Shown here: piece by piece, positions 1 to 9,115 of the stretch
How positions within the stretch are numbered: position 1 is the stretch's first letter
Layout of the letters: every line of letters begins with the position of its first letter
Assembly (NCBI GenBank): GCA_028279215.1
Contig: JANQOF010000027.1
Span: 62,001 to 126,000 of the forward strand
Direction of reading: 5' to 3'
Source of the DNA: Pirellulales bacterium
GTDB lineage: Bacteria > Planctomycetota > Planctomycetia > Pirellulales > Lacipirellulaceae
DNA: 64,000 bases
Made by a program: the position numbers and the translations under genes
The notes under the pieces: model-generated
What the model saw: only the letters and a program-made list of their open reading frames with translations
The model's database searches: none
What the model was told of the DNA's origin: nothing

Positions 1-1005
1 TAGTACGACGACCGCGACGTCTAACTCTCGGTTGGCAAAGAGGCTGGCGTGGTAGCCACCCGTCTGCCCGTTATGCCAGCGCGTCGTGCCATCGCGGGCG
101 ACGTGCCAGCCGAGGCCCATAGCGAAGTTGGCGTCGTCGATTGGCTGTTGGTGAACCTGCCACGCAAGATCGATTGCTTCGCCCAGTTTGCCATCGGGCG
201 GATAGAGATTCGACTGGGCGAACTGGAGCATGTCGTCGACAGTGCTACGGATGGCGCCAGCACCGGCGAGTTGGTCAAAGGTCCAGCAATGGTCTGGGAT
301 TCCACCTTCGGTGTGTGGTGGCGCCAAGCGGGCCTTCTGATCGTCGTCAAGTTCGATCGTCGTATCGGTTAAGCCAAGCGGCTGCGCGATACGCTGTCCG
401 AGCAGGGTGCCGTATTCGACTTCTTGATCGAACGAAAGAACCGCGCCCAGCAACCCGGCGGCAAGATTCGAGTATTCGCTTCTCTCACCGGGCCGTTTGC
501 GCGGTCGGTAGGTACGAAGAAAATTAGCCAACCGCTTGCCGTCGTAGTCGGCGTACGGGTTGTTCGGGTCGGCCGGCTCCAAGTTGTCGGGCAGTCGCGG
601 CAGCCCAGAAGTGTGTGTCGACAAATGCCGCAGCCGGATTGGGATGGCCTCGTCGCGTTGCTGCATTTTGATGCTACTCGGCAGCAACTCTTCGACTGGC
701 GTGTCGAGCGATACTCGCTCATTGGCTACCGCGTCGGCCAGCAACAGGCCCGTAAACACCTTGGAGATGGAACCGATTTCGTAGACGGTGCGCTCATCAG
801 GCACAGTGGCGTCGCCGGTGGAGAGTCGCCCATAACCCCGAACGGCAGATCGGTTGCCTTTGATCACTCCAATCGACATGCCGACGACGGTCTCGCTGTT
901 GACATACGGCTGTGCCAACCGATCGATCTCGCTCGCAAGGTCGGCGGCATTGGTCGATGAGTTGCTAAGCAATCCAACTGTCGCAAGAGCAAGAAGCTGT
1001 TTCAT
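1..1005 (-). CDS. Serine hydrolase, class C beta-lactamase-like (3' end cut by window edge)
   Basis: 335 codons are visible from the ATG at 1005; the gene runs off the left edge. The protein opens with a short signal peptide (KQLLALATVGLLSNSSTNAA) and is probably exported. Three active-site motifs of the beta-lactamase/D-alanyl carboxypeptidase fold are present in order: GSISK (SxxK, nucleophile Ser) near residue 75, EYSN (YxN) near residue 165, and HNGQTGG (the KTG-equivalent, in the HxG form) near residue 315. The HNGxTGG form is usual in class C-like esterases and carboxypeptidases, so a peptidase or esterase role in the cell envelope is as likely as antibiotic resistance. Substrate cannot be told from sequence. 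Upstream of the start only a weak GGGAGA is seen. Confidence 0.9.
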   Translation of the reverse strand, partial: MKQLLALATVGLLSNSSTNAADLASEIDRLAQPYVNSETVVGMSIGVIKGNRSAVRGYGRLSTGDATVPDERTVYEIGSISKVFTGLLLADAVANERVSLDTPVEELLPSSIKMQQRDEAIPIRLRHLSTHTSGLPRLPDNLEPADPNNPYADYDGKRLANFLRTYRPRKRPGERSEYSNLAAGLLGAVLSFDQEVEYGTLLGQRIAQPLGLTDTTIELDDDQKARLAPPHTEGGIPDHCWTFDQLAGAGAIRSTVDDMLQFAQSNLYPPDGKLGEAIDLAWQVHQQPIDDANFAMGLGWHVARDGTTRWHNGQTGGYHASLFANRELDVAVVVL

Positions 1006-1467
1006 CTAAGGAGTCTCCCTGGCAGATGGCGGTAGATGGGCATCATCTTACGCTAATCGGATGGCACAGGCGTGGATTCGCCGACCGCAGGATGATCTTG
1101 GCTGAATCATTCACTCGATAGAGAGAAGTATACTCGATGCCTATCGGGTCCGTGTCGATTGTGACAGGAGGTCGTCCCGTTCAAGGTAGCCCAAGTCGGC
1201 GATAGCCTACCTGGGGCGCGAAGCGACGGGATGTCATTGCCGGATGCTACCCACTTGTGACCAGCGTCAAACTGGCGCGGCGGGCGGGTAGCCAGTTGCC
1301 ACCCGGCAGTGGAATGTAGGTACAGACCGAATCGCCGCGGACCCTACAACCTTTCCGCCAGGGAGCCGACATCACTTGGGATGCCGCGATTGGCCAAAAC
1401 CAAAAGGCGATAATTTGCGCCTTTTGGCGAATATCATGGAAAAATCGCAAGGCGGGCTGCATCTATA
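1006..1467. other. Spacer between divergent genes, with one perfect hairpin
   Basis: No convincing gene was found in these 462 bases. The spacer separates the serine hydrolase (minus strand) from the sigma-factor fusion (plus strand), so it should hold both promoters. A TATACT box near 1128 could be a minus 10 element, but I see no good partner box. The hairpin at 1400-1427 is listed separately. Confidence 0.6.
1400..1427 (+). promoter_or_regulatory. Perfect inverted repeat before the sigma-factor gene
   Basis: CCAAAAGGCG (1400-1409) and CGCCTTTTGG (1418-1427) are exact reverse complements around an 8-base AT-rich loop. The hairpin ends 40 bases before the proposed GTG start of the ECF fusion. 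It could be an operator, for example an autoregulatory site, or an RNA hairpin in the leader. No T-run follows, so a terminator is less likely. Confidence 0.4.
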
Positions 1468-3606
1468 GTGTGGCCAGCGGCGTTTTTCTCCCAAATTATC
1501 ACCATTTTCGGTCGTGTCACCCATTTGAGCAAAGAAACCAGTAAACAACTGGATGCGGACGCGGCGCGGGCACGCGAACTCGAAGATTCCGTTTGGTCAC
1601 GCTACGTCTCACGGTCCGACGACGAAGCGTTTGCTGAAGTACTCCGCACCTACTACGGGTTAGTTTATACGGTTTGCAGCCGTGTCTTGGGCAACAACCA
1701 CTCGGGGGTCGAGGATGCCGTGCAGGAAACCTTCTGCAAGCTGGCAGCGAATGCAACCTCAATCCATTCGAATCTTGCAAGCTGGCTCCACACCTGCGCG
1801 CTCAATACCGCCCGTGAAATCGTGCGGAAGGATCAGAACCGACGCAAGCGAGAAACACGATGGGCCAGTGAGCGGGCGTTGGCCAACCAGGCAGATGCCG
1901 CATTAGCCAGCGATCTTGACGAAGCGATCACTTCACTCGATGAGTTGGATCGAATAGTTGTTGTGGAGTATTTTCTGGTTGGGCGCTCCCAGACCGAATT
2001 ATCGAAACAGCTTGGTGTTACGCCTTCGGCCATCAGCAAGCGACTGACGGCCGCGCTCGCAAAGCTGCGGGCAAGACTGGCCGGAGTCGGAATCACGGTT
2101 ACCGCGACGTCGCTGGCGTCGAACATGGCGCCAGGCGCGGCCGACGCCGCGACGATTACGAGTCTTGTCGCTGCTATCGAACAACCACCGGCGCCGCTCG
2201 CACAGACGTCGACAGCGGCAACGACATGGGGGCGGGCAATCGCGAACGTGTCGGCCAAGGCGTGGTTTGCGGTCGGTGCGTCGTTGCTGGTGTCGCTATC
2301 GCTACTTGGCGGCTATCTGTGGTCCAGTACGCAAGTGGCTGTGACGGCGATGGGGCCGTTAGTTGTCAACGGTGGACAAGCGGGAGACGCGCTTGGCCAA
2401 GCGATGGTGGCGGACGGTGCACATTTGTTGGTTGGCGCGCCGGCAAACATTGGCGTCCAACAAGTTGCGAGCGCCGTCTACGCCTTTCGCCGCGAGTCCG
2501 ACGGATGGGTTCAGACCCAGAAAATCCCTGCTCCCGCAGACGCTGGATCCGGGTTTGGCGGCGCTATCGATATTGATCAAGCGACGGCGGTCATTGGCGC
2601 TAGTTACCGGCTCACTGGTGCGGATGATCGCCACCGATCAAGCAACGTGATGATTTACCGTTACGACTCGGGGCAATGGCAGCTTAGTCAGACATTGAAA
2701 CCAGGCAGTAAAGAACGGACAGAGTACTTTGGCAGTGCGGTTGCTCTGCAAGGCGACCATCTGCTGATTGCGGCACTGGACGCCGAGAGAAGCTCCGAAG
2801 CTACCGACACGGTCTATGCATACCGACACACGGATAGCCGTTGGCGTCTGACGGATCAACTAACGCCGCAATCGATGCAAAAGAGCGCCGACTTCGGATG
2901 GGACATCGCGGCTGACAACGGCTACGCGGCGATCGCTGCGCCGGGAGACTCCGCGGATGGGAGGCTCGCCGGCGCGGTTTACGTCTTTCGTTGGAATCTA
3001 GACAGGTGTGTTCTGCTACAAAAGCTCCTCGCGTCGGATGGGCAGGCCGGACGACGTTTTGGCGAAGCTCTGGCAATGGATGGCGACACCCTGGTAATCG
3101 GCGCTGCCGGCCACGGGCCTGAGCGTCAAGATCCTGGACGTGTTTACGTTTTTGAGAACGACGACGGAAACTGGCAGGAAAGTCAGATCCTAATTCCTGA
3201 AGACACTTCGGATGGAGCGCAATTCGGGGCGAAAGTCGCGTTGAATAACGGTGTGCTTGTCGTTGGCGCACCGTACGCTTCGTCGTCAGAAGCTCCAGAA
3301 TGCGGCGCGGCCTACGTTTATCTTCGCAAGTCAAGCGGCTGGAGAATGGTGCAGACGTTGACTTCCACAGCTACCGAGCCTTTGGTCGCGTTCGGCGATT
3401 CGGCCACTGTCTGTAACGGGAGTATCTTCATTGGATGCCCCGGGGGATTTGATCTTGAAAGGCTAACCCGTTACCTAACCGAGCAAGTCAACAATGCCGC
3501 TCAAGCGGGACAGCTGGCGCAACTCGTAATCAACCCTGAGATTCGCTTCAAGCCAGGGCGAGCATTCGCCTTCTACTTAGATCCGCCAACAAAAATCGAG
3601 GATTGA
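1468..3606 (+). CDS. ECF sigma factor fused to a membrane helix and FG-GAP beta-propeller
   Basis: 712 residues. Residues about 45-110 match sigma-70 region 2 (DAVQETFCKL is the typical ECF core-binding helix), and residues 150-206 match region 4 with a helix-turn-helix (QTELSKQLGVTPSAISKRL). An Ala/Thr-rich linker follows, then one membrane helix at about 264-287. Residues 300-690 carry about six repeats of the form GFG-x-A-hhh-D/N-hhhhGAP (examples: YFGSAVALQGDHLLIAA, RFGEALAMDGDTLVIGAAG, QFGAKVALNNGVLVVGAP), which is the FG-GAP propeller pattern. The predicted topology is sigma domain inside, propeller outside. The GTG at 1468 is the longest start; a TTG at 1525 would remove an odd hydrophobic lead of 19 residues. 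Membrane-anchored sigma factors of this kind probably need proteolytic release or act at the membrane. Confidence 0.88.
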   Translation: MWPAAFFSQIITIFGRVTHLSKETSKQLDADAARARELEDSVWSRYVSRSDDEAFAEVLRTYYGLVYTVCSRVLGNNHSGVEDAVQETFCKLAANATSIHSNLASWLHTCALNTAREIVRKDQNRRKRETRWASERALANQADAALASDLDEAITSLDELDRIVVVEYFLVGRSQTELSKQLGVTPSAISKRLTAALAKLRARLAGVGITVTATSLASNMAPGAADAATITSLVAAIEQPPAPLAQTSTAATTWGRAIANVSAKAWFAVGASLLVSLSLLGGYLWSSTQVAVTAMGPLVVNGGQAGDALGQAMVADGAHLLVGAPANIGVQQVASAVYAFRRESDGWVQTQKIPAPADAGSGFGGAIDIDQATAVIGASYRLTGADDRHRSSNVMIYRYDSGQWQLSQTLKPGSKERTEYFGSAVALQGDHLLIAALDAERSSEATDTVYAYRHTDSRWRLTDQLTPQSMQKSADFGWDIAADNGYAAIAAPGDSADGRLAGAVYVFRWNLDRCVLLQKLLASDGQAGRRFGEALAMDGDTLVIGAAGHGPERQDPGRVYVFENDDGNWQESQILIPEDTSDGAQFGAKVALNNGVLVVGAPYASSSEAPECGAAYVYLRKSSGWRMVQTLTSTATEPLVAFGDSATVCNGSIFIGCPGGFDLERLTRYLTEQVNNAAQAGQLAQLVINPEIRFKPGRAFAFYLDPPTKIED

Positions 3607-3725
3607 GTTCACAATTTGGTTGACGGCCGCATCCAATTTTATCGTTGGAGGCTGCCATTCCGGTAAGCATGCTTTAGAGCAAAAAGTACTCGGGCACATC
3701 AAGTGATATCGATTGGAGGTTCGTC

Positions 3726-3953
3726 GTGACAGAGAACATTACCGCGGAACGTGACATGATGCATCATTTAGCCACGCTCGCGTTTGACGACGAGATCGAC
3801 GAAAATGGTCGCCAAGCATTACTGTCGATTCTTACCAACCACAAAAGCCTGGTGGAGGAATTTGTGAGTCTGGCGTATGTACACTGTGGACTATCAGCGG
3901 TGCTATGCAGCGAGTCCCTCGATTTTCAAGCGACGGTAGAGCAGACCGAGTAG
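3726..3953 (+). CDS. Short FecR-like N-terminal stub
   Basis: 75 residues from a GTG with a clear GGAGG site 6 bases upstream. The sequence (DDEIDENGRQALLSILTNH, then a run with FVSLAYVHCGLSAVL) resembles the N-terminal helical segment of planctomycete FecR/LamG-type anti-sigma proteins, in which residues are lost or kept with this spacing. The usual membrane helix and FecR domain are missing; the reading frame stops at 3953 and no continuation was found in the other frames. It lies 119 bases after the sigma fusion, where an anti-sigma gene would be expected. It may be a remnant or a short regulator. The family assignment is by pattern only. Confidence 0.5.
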   Translation: MTENITAERDMMHHLATLAFDDEIDENGRQALLSILTNHKSLVEEFVSLAYVHCGLSAVLCSESLDFQATVEQTE

Positions 3954-4365
3954 CAATGGATCAACTTGGCGCGGGCCTAAAGAAGGCAAGCCGCCTCAAT
4001 AGAGAACCTGCTTGTACCGAGATTCAAGAATCGAAGAAGTCGTGCTACTTAGGTTGCCCTTCCTCGGAAGGACAAATTCTTAGGCGATTTTTGTAGAAAG
4101 TAGGCCACCCACCCTGCTAAATTACACGTGCAAACCGGTCGGTTGGTTGAGTGGCGACCGCGTGGGCGGATTGTCTGGTACCGCATGTGTTTGTGGGATG
4201 TGTTGGCCAACGGGGGTAGGGCTTTGTCTCCCTATCGAAACCTCGAGTGCATCCTTCCACCTGCCCGATGATTCTTGCTGCGCGCGGAGTTGAGCCATTC
4301 ACCACCCCGGCGGACGTCCGCCATTTTTTGATGTTAGGGGTAGGGAGTTGGGGCCTTCACCCTAG

Positions 4366-4386
4366 CTCTCTCCCAAGGGGAGAGGG
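4366..4386. repeat. CTCTCCC/GGGAGAG spacer hairpin
   Basis: CTCTCCC (4368-4374) pairs with GGGAGAG (4378-4384) over a 3-base loop. Its context (CCCTAGCTCTCTCCC, then GGGGAGAGGGG) is of the same kind as the element at 32870. Such C-rich/G-rich hairpins are scattered through spacers of many planctomycete genomes. Confidence 0.5.
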
Positions 4387-4443
4387 GAATTGGGTTGACC
4401 AAGTTCCATGGTGCCCTCAATTGTCCCTTCGCCACCCACCCAC

Positions 4444-4582
4444 GGACAAAATGGACATTTCAACTCCCCTTGGGAAATGAAAAAGCACCGAAAAACACAG
4501 AGGAAAACGGAAATCGACAGGGATGGTGGGGGGCGAATAAAGTCGCCTAGAATCGTTTTTCGGTAGGGGGGACAAAATGGAC
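4444..4582. repeat. Direct repeat GGACAAAATGGAC, two copies
   Basis: Exact 13-base copies lie at 4444-4456 and 4570-4582, 126 bases apart, in a spacer. Each is followed by a T-rich stretch. No insertion-sequence ends or transposase are near. Confidence 0.5.
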
Positions 4583-4886
4583 TTTTGGTGGCGTTGTGAC
4601 TGGTTGCTACTGTTGCACCCGACGCTAGCGCGTGACCGGCAAAGTTTCGCTGACTGCCCCTGGTTCGCTGGTCGCTGCGATGGGAGCGAAAGCGTGGTTT
4701 TTCTTCGTTGCTAGCGGCGAAATGGCGAACCGCGGGCGCGTTCGTGGCGAATAATTGGGGACGGAACGCTGCGCGGCGGGAGTGGCCGCGTGACTTACTT
4801 TTCACGGACGATCGTTTGCAACTGGATGGAACCTGCCCGGCATGCGCGCCACGCGCTCGCCTGGTTGGCAGGAGCCGAGAGCGAGG

Positions 4887-5873
4887 ATGGTCCGCGTGTC
4901 TGAAATCACTAAGATGTTGTTCGCCGCCGGTCTGTTGGCAGCGGGGTTCTTTGGAGCGTCGATGTTTGGAGTGCCCGACGCGGGCGACGCGCCAACGGGT
5001 CGCGACGATTGGACGCCGCAACCGCTCGAGCCGCTCGACAATCGCGACTTGCTGCCGGCGACTGCATCGACCACTTGGGACGAGAACTTCGAATTGACCG
5101 CGCACACCGACGACGGTTTCAATACAGATCAACTGGGCCGCACGTCGACGGCCCATCAGGCGGCGCATTCCGGTTGGTCGCAACAGAAGCCAGAGTCGAT
5201 GGCAAATGGCGACTTGGCGGCCCCCGAGATTCGCCGCGCGCCGATGAATCGATCAGGCCAACCCGCAACCAACGCATGGCCCACCTTCGGAGCCTCGCCG
5301 CGCCAGGAGACACCAGCGTTAACACCGCCGCCGTTATTGCAAGCGAGCCCGCGTGCCCGCAGCGCCATGCGGACGACGCGGTTCCCAGAGCGACCGGCGG
5401 ACGCGGTCGACACGATCCCGGTGCAGGACGTCAACCGTGCGCCGAGTTTTCCGTCGTTCCCCTCACCACCCACCGGCGTAAGTCCCCCGCCGCTGATGAC
5501 ATTGCCGCAATCGGCCAGCGCGGCGAGCACCACGATGTCTGAGCCGATTTGGCACGTGGTGACCGATGGCGATAGTTTGCCGAAAATCGCCCAGCGCTAC
5601 CTGCGCGACGCGAATCGGGCGCGGGAGGTCTACGACATGAATCGCGACAAGCTCGACAGCCCCGACTTGCTACCGATTGGCGCCGAGTTGCGGATCCCAC
5701 AAACGGTCGCCGCGACGCGAACATTCAACGTATTCGACTCCAGCGGCGGCCAAGCCGACGGCTTCGAACCGCAAAGCCACTTGGTACCGCTGCCTGAGCT
5801 TCCTGAGTCGGTCCGTTCGATGCCGCGAGCGCGGCTGCAAGCGCCGGTGAACGCGAGCTTCGCAGGCAACTGA
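4887..5873 (+). CDS. LysM domain protein with N-terminal signal/anchor
   Basis: 328 residues from the ATG at 4887, which follows a GGAG-rich stretch; a longer frame from 4842 adds only low-complexity arginine-rich residues before the hydrophobic segment. Residues 6-26 (ITKMLFAAGLLAAGFFGASM) form a signal peptide or anchor. A long Pro/Ala/Thr-rich, probably disordered region follows. Residues about 221-270 form one LysM domain: IWHVVTDGDSLPKIAQRYL, then NRAREVYDMNRDKL and LLPIGAELRIP. LysM binds peptidoglycan or chitin-like glycans, so the protein is likely attached to the cell wall. It converges with the hydrolase-fold gene, with only 15 bases between the stops. Confidence 0.85.
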   Translation: MVRVSEITKMLFAAGLLAAGFFGASMFGVPDAGDAPTGRDDWTPQPLEPLDNRDLLPATASTTWDENFELTAHTDDGFNTDQLGRTSTAHQAAHSGWSQQKPESMANGDLAAPEIRRAPMNRSGQPATNAWPTFGASPRQETPALTPPPLLQASPRARSAMRTTRFPERPADAVDTIPVQDVNRAPSFPSFPSPPTGVSPPPLMTLPQSASAASTTMSEPIWHVVTDGDSLPKIAQRYLRDANRAREVYDMNRDKLDSPDLLPIGAELRIPQTVAATRTFNVFDSSGGQADGFEPQSHLVPLPELPESVRSMPRARLQAPVNASFAGN

Positions 5874-5888
5874 GACAAGCTTGCCGGC

Positions 5889-6854
5889 CTAGTTGCGCCG
5901 CCGCCGAGTCCACTCGTAGTCTTGGTCGGCGTCGTGCACGGAGAGGAACTTGATGATCGCTTCTTCCGCCGGCGCGCCCGCCTGCGTGAGGAATTTGGTA
6001 CCTTGCAGTTTGGTGTCGGGGGCGAGCACCGTTAGCGAGTGGGGTTCGCCTTCGGGTAGTGATTGTGGTCGCGGGTGGTAGCGTTCGAGTTGCTTCTCGA
6101 TGCGTTTGGCGTCGCCCGTGTTCGAGCGGTCACCGCCGCCATACATCACGAGAAACGCGATTTGCTCGCGGACGCCCGGATGGCGAAGAGCTTTGTTGAG
6201 TTGCAGCCCCTTGAAAGACCACTCGGGGGAGATCAGCACCAGTGCCTTTACATCCTGCCCTTGCTTGCCGACGGCCAGCGGTGGATAGCTCCAATCGACG
6301 GCCGCCCAATTCACAGCCACCGATGCACCAAGCCCAGCACCAACGATCGCCAACTTGTTGATGTTCAGTTTCCCATCATCGTTTTCGTCGACCAAAAAAC
6401 TGCGGACGGCGCTCATGTCGTACTCGACCATCGCAAGCAGGTCTTTGCGATCGAGCTTGGCGGCGTCGAGCTTGCGCGTGGCACCGCCCGGGCCGCGCTG
6501 GGTGGTGCTGTCGCCGTGGCCACGCAGATCGACGGTAAGCACGGCGAACGAAGGATGGTCGCCACCACGGTCGGCATCGTCGCCCTGCCCCGACGATTGC
6601 ATCCGTCTGGCAAGCTGGTCGTACACCGCCCGCGAGTCTTTCCAGTCAGGCAGACAAATCACCGGCGTGGCGTCTTTTCCAGCGGAGCTAGGATAGTACG
6701 TGCCCGCGAGTTCCACACCATCCTTCGTCTTCATCGTCACGTCGATCGGCTTCTCGGGATTCGAGCCCTGGGCAAGAGCCTGCGGGCTGCCGCGCCATGC
6801 GGCTAACACCGCGACCGTGAGAGCGACGAACGTGACGAGTGGAAAGCGTGACAT
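5889..6854 (-). CDS. Alpha/beta-hydrolase fold protein lacking the nucleophile serine
   Basis: 321 residues from the ATG at 6854, which places a clean signal peptide at the start (MSRFPLVTFVALTVAVLAAW). The fold is that of dienelactone-hydrolase-like exported proteins: an early strand with DGVELAGTYYPSSAG, ICLPDWKDSRAVYDQLARRM, LTVDLRGHGDST, then the elbow IVGAGLGASVAVNWAA. The elbow should read GxSxG but reads G-A-G-L-G, so the catalytic serine is replaced by glycine. A clear C-terminal Asp/His pair is not evident. It is therefore probably a binding or structural protein rather than an esterase. It is divergent from the VWA gene. Confidence 0.82.
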   Translation of the reverse strand: MSRFPLVTFVALTVAVLAAWRGSPQALAQGSNPEKPIDVTMKTKDGVELAGTYYPSSAGKDATPVICLPDWKDSRAVYDQLARRMQSSGQGDDADRGGDHPSFAVLTVDLRGHGDSTTQRGPGGATRKLDAAKLDRKDLLAMVEYDMSAVRSFLVDENDDGKLNINKLAIVGAGLGASVAVNWAAVDWSYPPLAVGKQGQDVKALVLISPEWSFKGLQLNKALRHPGVREQIAFLVMYGGGDRSNTGDAKRIEKQLERYHPRPQSLPEGEPHSLTVLAPDTKLQGTKFLTQAGAPAEEAIIKFLSVHDADQDYEWTRRRRN

Positions 6855-7108
6855 GTTCAGTTTCGGTCTAATTCGAGCGTTGAGGGGTTCAATGGGTGTG
6901 GGCCGGAAAAAACGTGCCCAAAATGGAACAAAAAGCGCGGTGTTCAACGTCTATTATAGCAGCCCTCGGCGAGCGGGAGGAGTTGAAACCGATAGGCAAT
7001 TTGCAGAGTTCGGTTGTCGAATTGCTCGCGTTTACCGACAATAATTGAGTACATTCGTCGTTTCGTGCGATAGGCAACGATTCATTCCCACGCAACGGGA
7101 TTCCTGGT

Positions 7109-9103
7109 TTGACCGAGCGATTGCGCAACTGGTGGATGGCCTACACGGGCTCCGACGAACTCCCGCTCGACGGCGAGAGTGCTTCGTGGCTGGTGAGCTT
7201 GGGCGTCCACCTGATGGTGCTCGTGCTGCTGGCGACGGTGGCGTTCTTCATACCTACCAACAACGACTATCTGCTTACGTCGTTGCCGCTGGAAGTGGAC
7301 GAGCAATTGCTGCCCGAGGAGGTGCACTTTGCGGAGTTGACGCCCATGGAGATCGGCGCGCTGGGATCCGAGTCGGTGACCAACGCCGAAGCCGCCGCGC
7401 CGGAGTTCGATGAAGTGTCAGAGGTTCTCAACAACCTCGAGCCGGTGAGCCTGGTCTCCGAACTACAAGCGATGAACGTCGAAATACCGGTGCTCACCGC
7501 GCCGAACGTGAACGAGAACCTGCTGGTCAAAGGCACGGGCAACGTCGGCACTTCGGCCGCCGTAGGTGCGGTCGATCGTATTACGAACGAAATTCTTCTG
7601 TCGCTCGAACAACGCCCAACACTTGTGGTTTGGCTGTTCGACGAATCAGGAAGCCTACAGCCGCAACGCAAGGCGATCGCCAAACGGTTCGATCGGATCT
7701 ACGAAGAACTTGGGGTGGTCGAAGCGGCCGGCAACCCGGCGTTCAAACACGACGACGATAAGCCGCTGCTGACGTCCGTAGCATCGTTTGAAGCCAACAC
7801 CACGCTACACACCAAGAAGCCAACAGGCGAGCTGGGCGAAATCCAAGCAGCCATGCAGGCTATCGAAGCCAAAGCGGCGATGGTTTATCAGAACCAAGAT
7901 CAAGCAACGGGCAGGGAGAATGTGTTCGATGCTGTGGGTCAGGTAGCCGGCGAGTTCCGCAAGTACCGCACCAAGGCGCCACAGCGCAACGTGATGATCG
8001 TCGTGTTTACCGACGAAGCGGGCAACGACTTTGAGAATGTGGACGCTGCGGTAGAGCTCTGCAAGCGAAGCGCCATTCCGGTTTATGTGGTTGGCGTGCC
8101 GGCGCCGTTCGGTCGTCGTGAAGCGCTGGTGAAGTACGTCGACCCCGATCCAAGTTACAACCAAACACCTCGCTTCGTGCCGGTCGATCAAGGACCCGAG
8201 TCGCTGATGCCCGAGCGCATCAAGCTGCGATTCCTGGGTCGGAACGATCGTGACGATCGGCTGGAGTCGGGTTTTGGGCCTTTCGCGCTGTCGCGATTGA
8301 CCTATGAAACGGGCGGCATCTACTTTTCAGTGCACCCCAATCGTCGCCAAGGGTACATCAGTCGCAATCAAACCGACGCGATGACCACGCACATCTCGCA
8401 GTTCTTCGATCCGTTAGTGATGCGAAACTACCGGCCCGACTACATCACCGAGAGCGAATATCGACGGCGGCTCGCTGCCAACTTGGCCAAGGCGGCCCTT
8501 GTGCAAGCGGCCAACGACAGCTGGACCGAGTCGATGGAAGACATTCGCTTGCGGTTCCCCAAGGTCGACGAAGCGGCGCTGGCGCGCGATCTATCGACAG
8601 CCCAACGCACCGCGGCCAAGCTCGAGCCGAAGATCGCGCGGTTGGTATCGACGCTCAAGCAGGGTGAGAAGGATCGGCCGAAGATCACCGAACCACGCTG
8701 GCAAGCCGGCTTCGACCTTGCCATCGGCCGCGCGTTGGCGGCGAAGGTGCGAACCGAGGGGTACAACTCCATGCTCGCCGAGGCCAAGCAGGGCATGAAG
8801 TTCAAGAATGAGAAGAACGATACCTGGGTGCTGGCTGCCAGCGACAAGGTGACCACCGGCAGCGTGCTATCGAAGGACGCCGACCTTGCACGTTTGTACC
8901 TCGAGCGGGTGGTGCAAGACCACGACGACACGCCGTGGGCGCTGTTAGCCCGCCGCGAACTCGAGTCGCCATTTGGGTGGGAATGGCGCGAAACGTTCAC
9001 AAACGTAGCCGGCCGACAAAACCAGGGCGGCGGCAATCGGCGTCCGCCAAGGATGGAGAATGTCCCGCCGAAGAAGCCCACGAGGCCAGTGCCAAAGCTT
9101 TAG
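7109..9103 (+). CDS. Membrane-anchored VWA domain protein
   Basis: 664 residues. The TTG at 7109 gives a short cytoplasmic lead; an ATG at 7136 is an alternative. One membrane helix lies at about 26-48 (SWLVSLGVHLMVLVLLATVAFF). Residues about 170-345 form a von Willebrand A domain: LVVWLFDESGS supplies the DxSxS part of the metal site (MIDAS), and NVMIVVFTDEAGND and IPVYVVGVPAPFGRRE are the later strands. The C-terminal 300 residues are helical and charged, ending in a Pro/Arg-rich tail. Large proteins of this design are common in Planctomycetes and probably bind ligands outside the membrane. The next gene converges on it, with the stops 12 bases apart. Confidence 0.85.
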   Translation: MTERLRNWWMAYTGSDELPLDGESASWLVSLGVHLMVLVLLATVAFFIPTNNDYLLTSLPLEVDEQLLPEEVHFAELTPMEIGALGSESVTNAEAAAPEFDEVSEVLNNLEPVSLVSELQAMNVEIPVLTAPNVNENLLVKGTGNVGTSAAVGAVDRITNEILLSLEQRPTLVVWLFDESGSLQPQRKAIAKRFDRIYEELGVVEAAGNPAFKHDDDKPLLTSVASFEANTTLHTKKPTGELGEIQAAMQAIEAKAAMVYQNQDQATGRENVFDAVGQVAGEFRKYRTKAPQRNVMIVVFTDEAGNDFENVDAAVELCKRSAIPVYVVGVPAPFGRREALVKYVDPDPSYNQTPRFVPVDQGPESLMPERIKLRFLGRNDRDDRLESGFGPFALSRLTYETGGIYFSVHPNRRQGYISRNQTDAMTTHISQFFDPLVMRNYRPDYITESEYRRRLAANLAKAALVQAANDSWTESMEDIRLRFPKVDEAALARDLSTAQRTAAKLEPKIARLVSTLKQGEKDRPKITEPRWQAGFDLAIGRALAAKVRTEGYNSMLAEAKQGMKFKNEKNDTWVLAASDKVTTGSVLSKDADLARLYLERVVQDHDDTPWALLARRELESPFGWEWRETFTNVAGRQNQGGGNRRPPRMENVPPKKPTRPVPKL

Positions 9104-9115
9104 CGAACCTGCTGA

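Larger units (their letters stand above)
3954..4886. other. 933-base spacer with dispersed-repeat fragments
   Basis: No gene could be supported. Open frames here lack initiation signals and recognisable sequence. The stretch contains a short hairpin of the planctomycete spacer type (4366-4386), two direct copies of GGACAAAATGGAC (4444-4456 and 4570-4582) and several G-runs. It looks like accumulated repeat debris after the broken FecR-like gene. Confidence 0.6.

Noticed and set aside
4444..4582. The GGACAAAATGGAC copies as ends of a transposable element
   Set aside because: They are direct, not inverted, and nothing between them resembles a transposase or a target-site pattern.
4362..5183. 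273-codon open frame on the minus strand
   Set aside because: Arginine-rich and mostly opposite the LysM gene and repeat debris.
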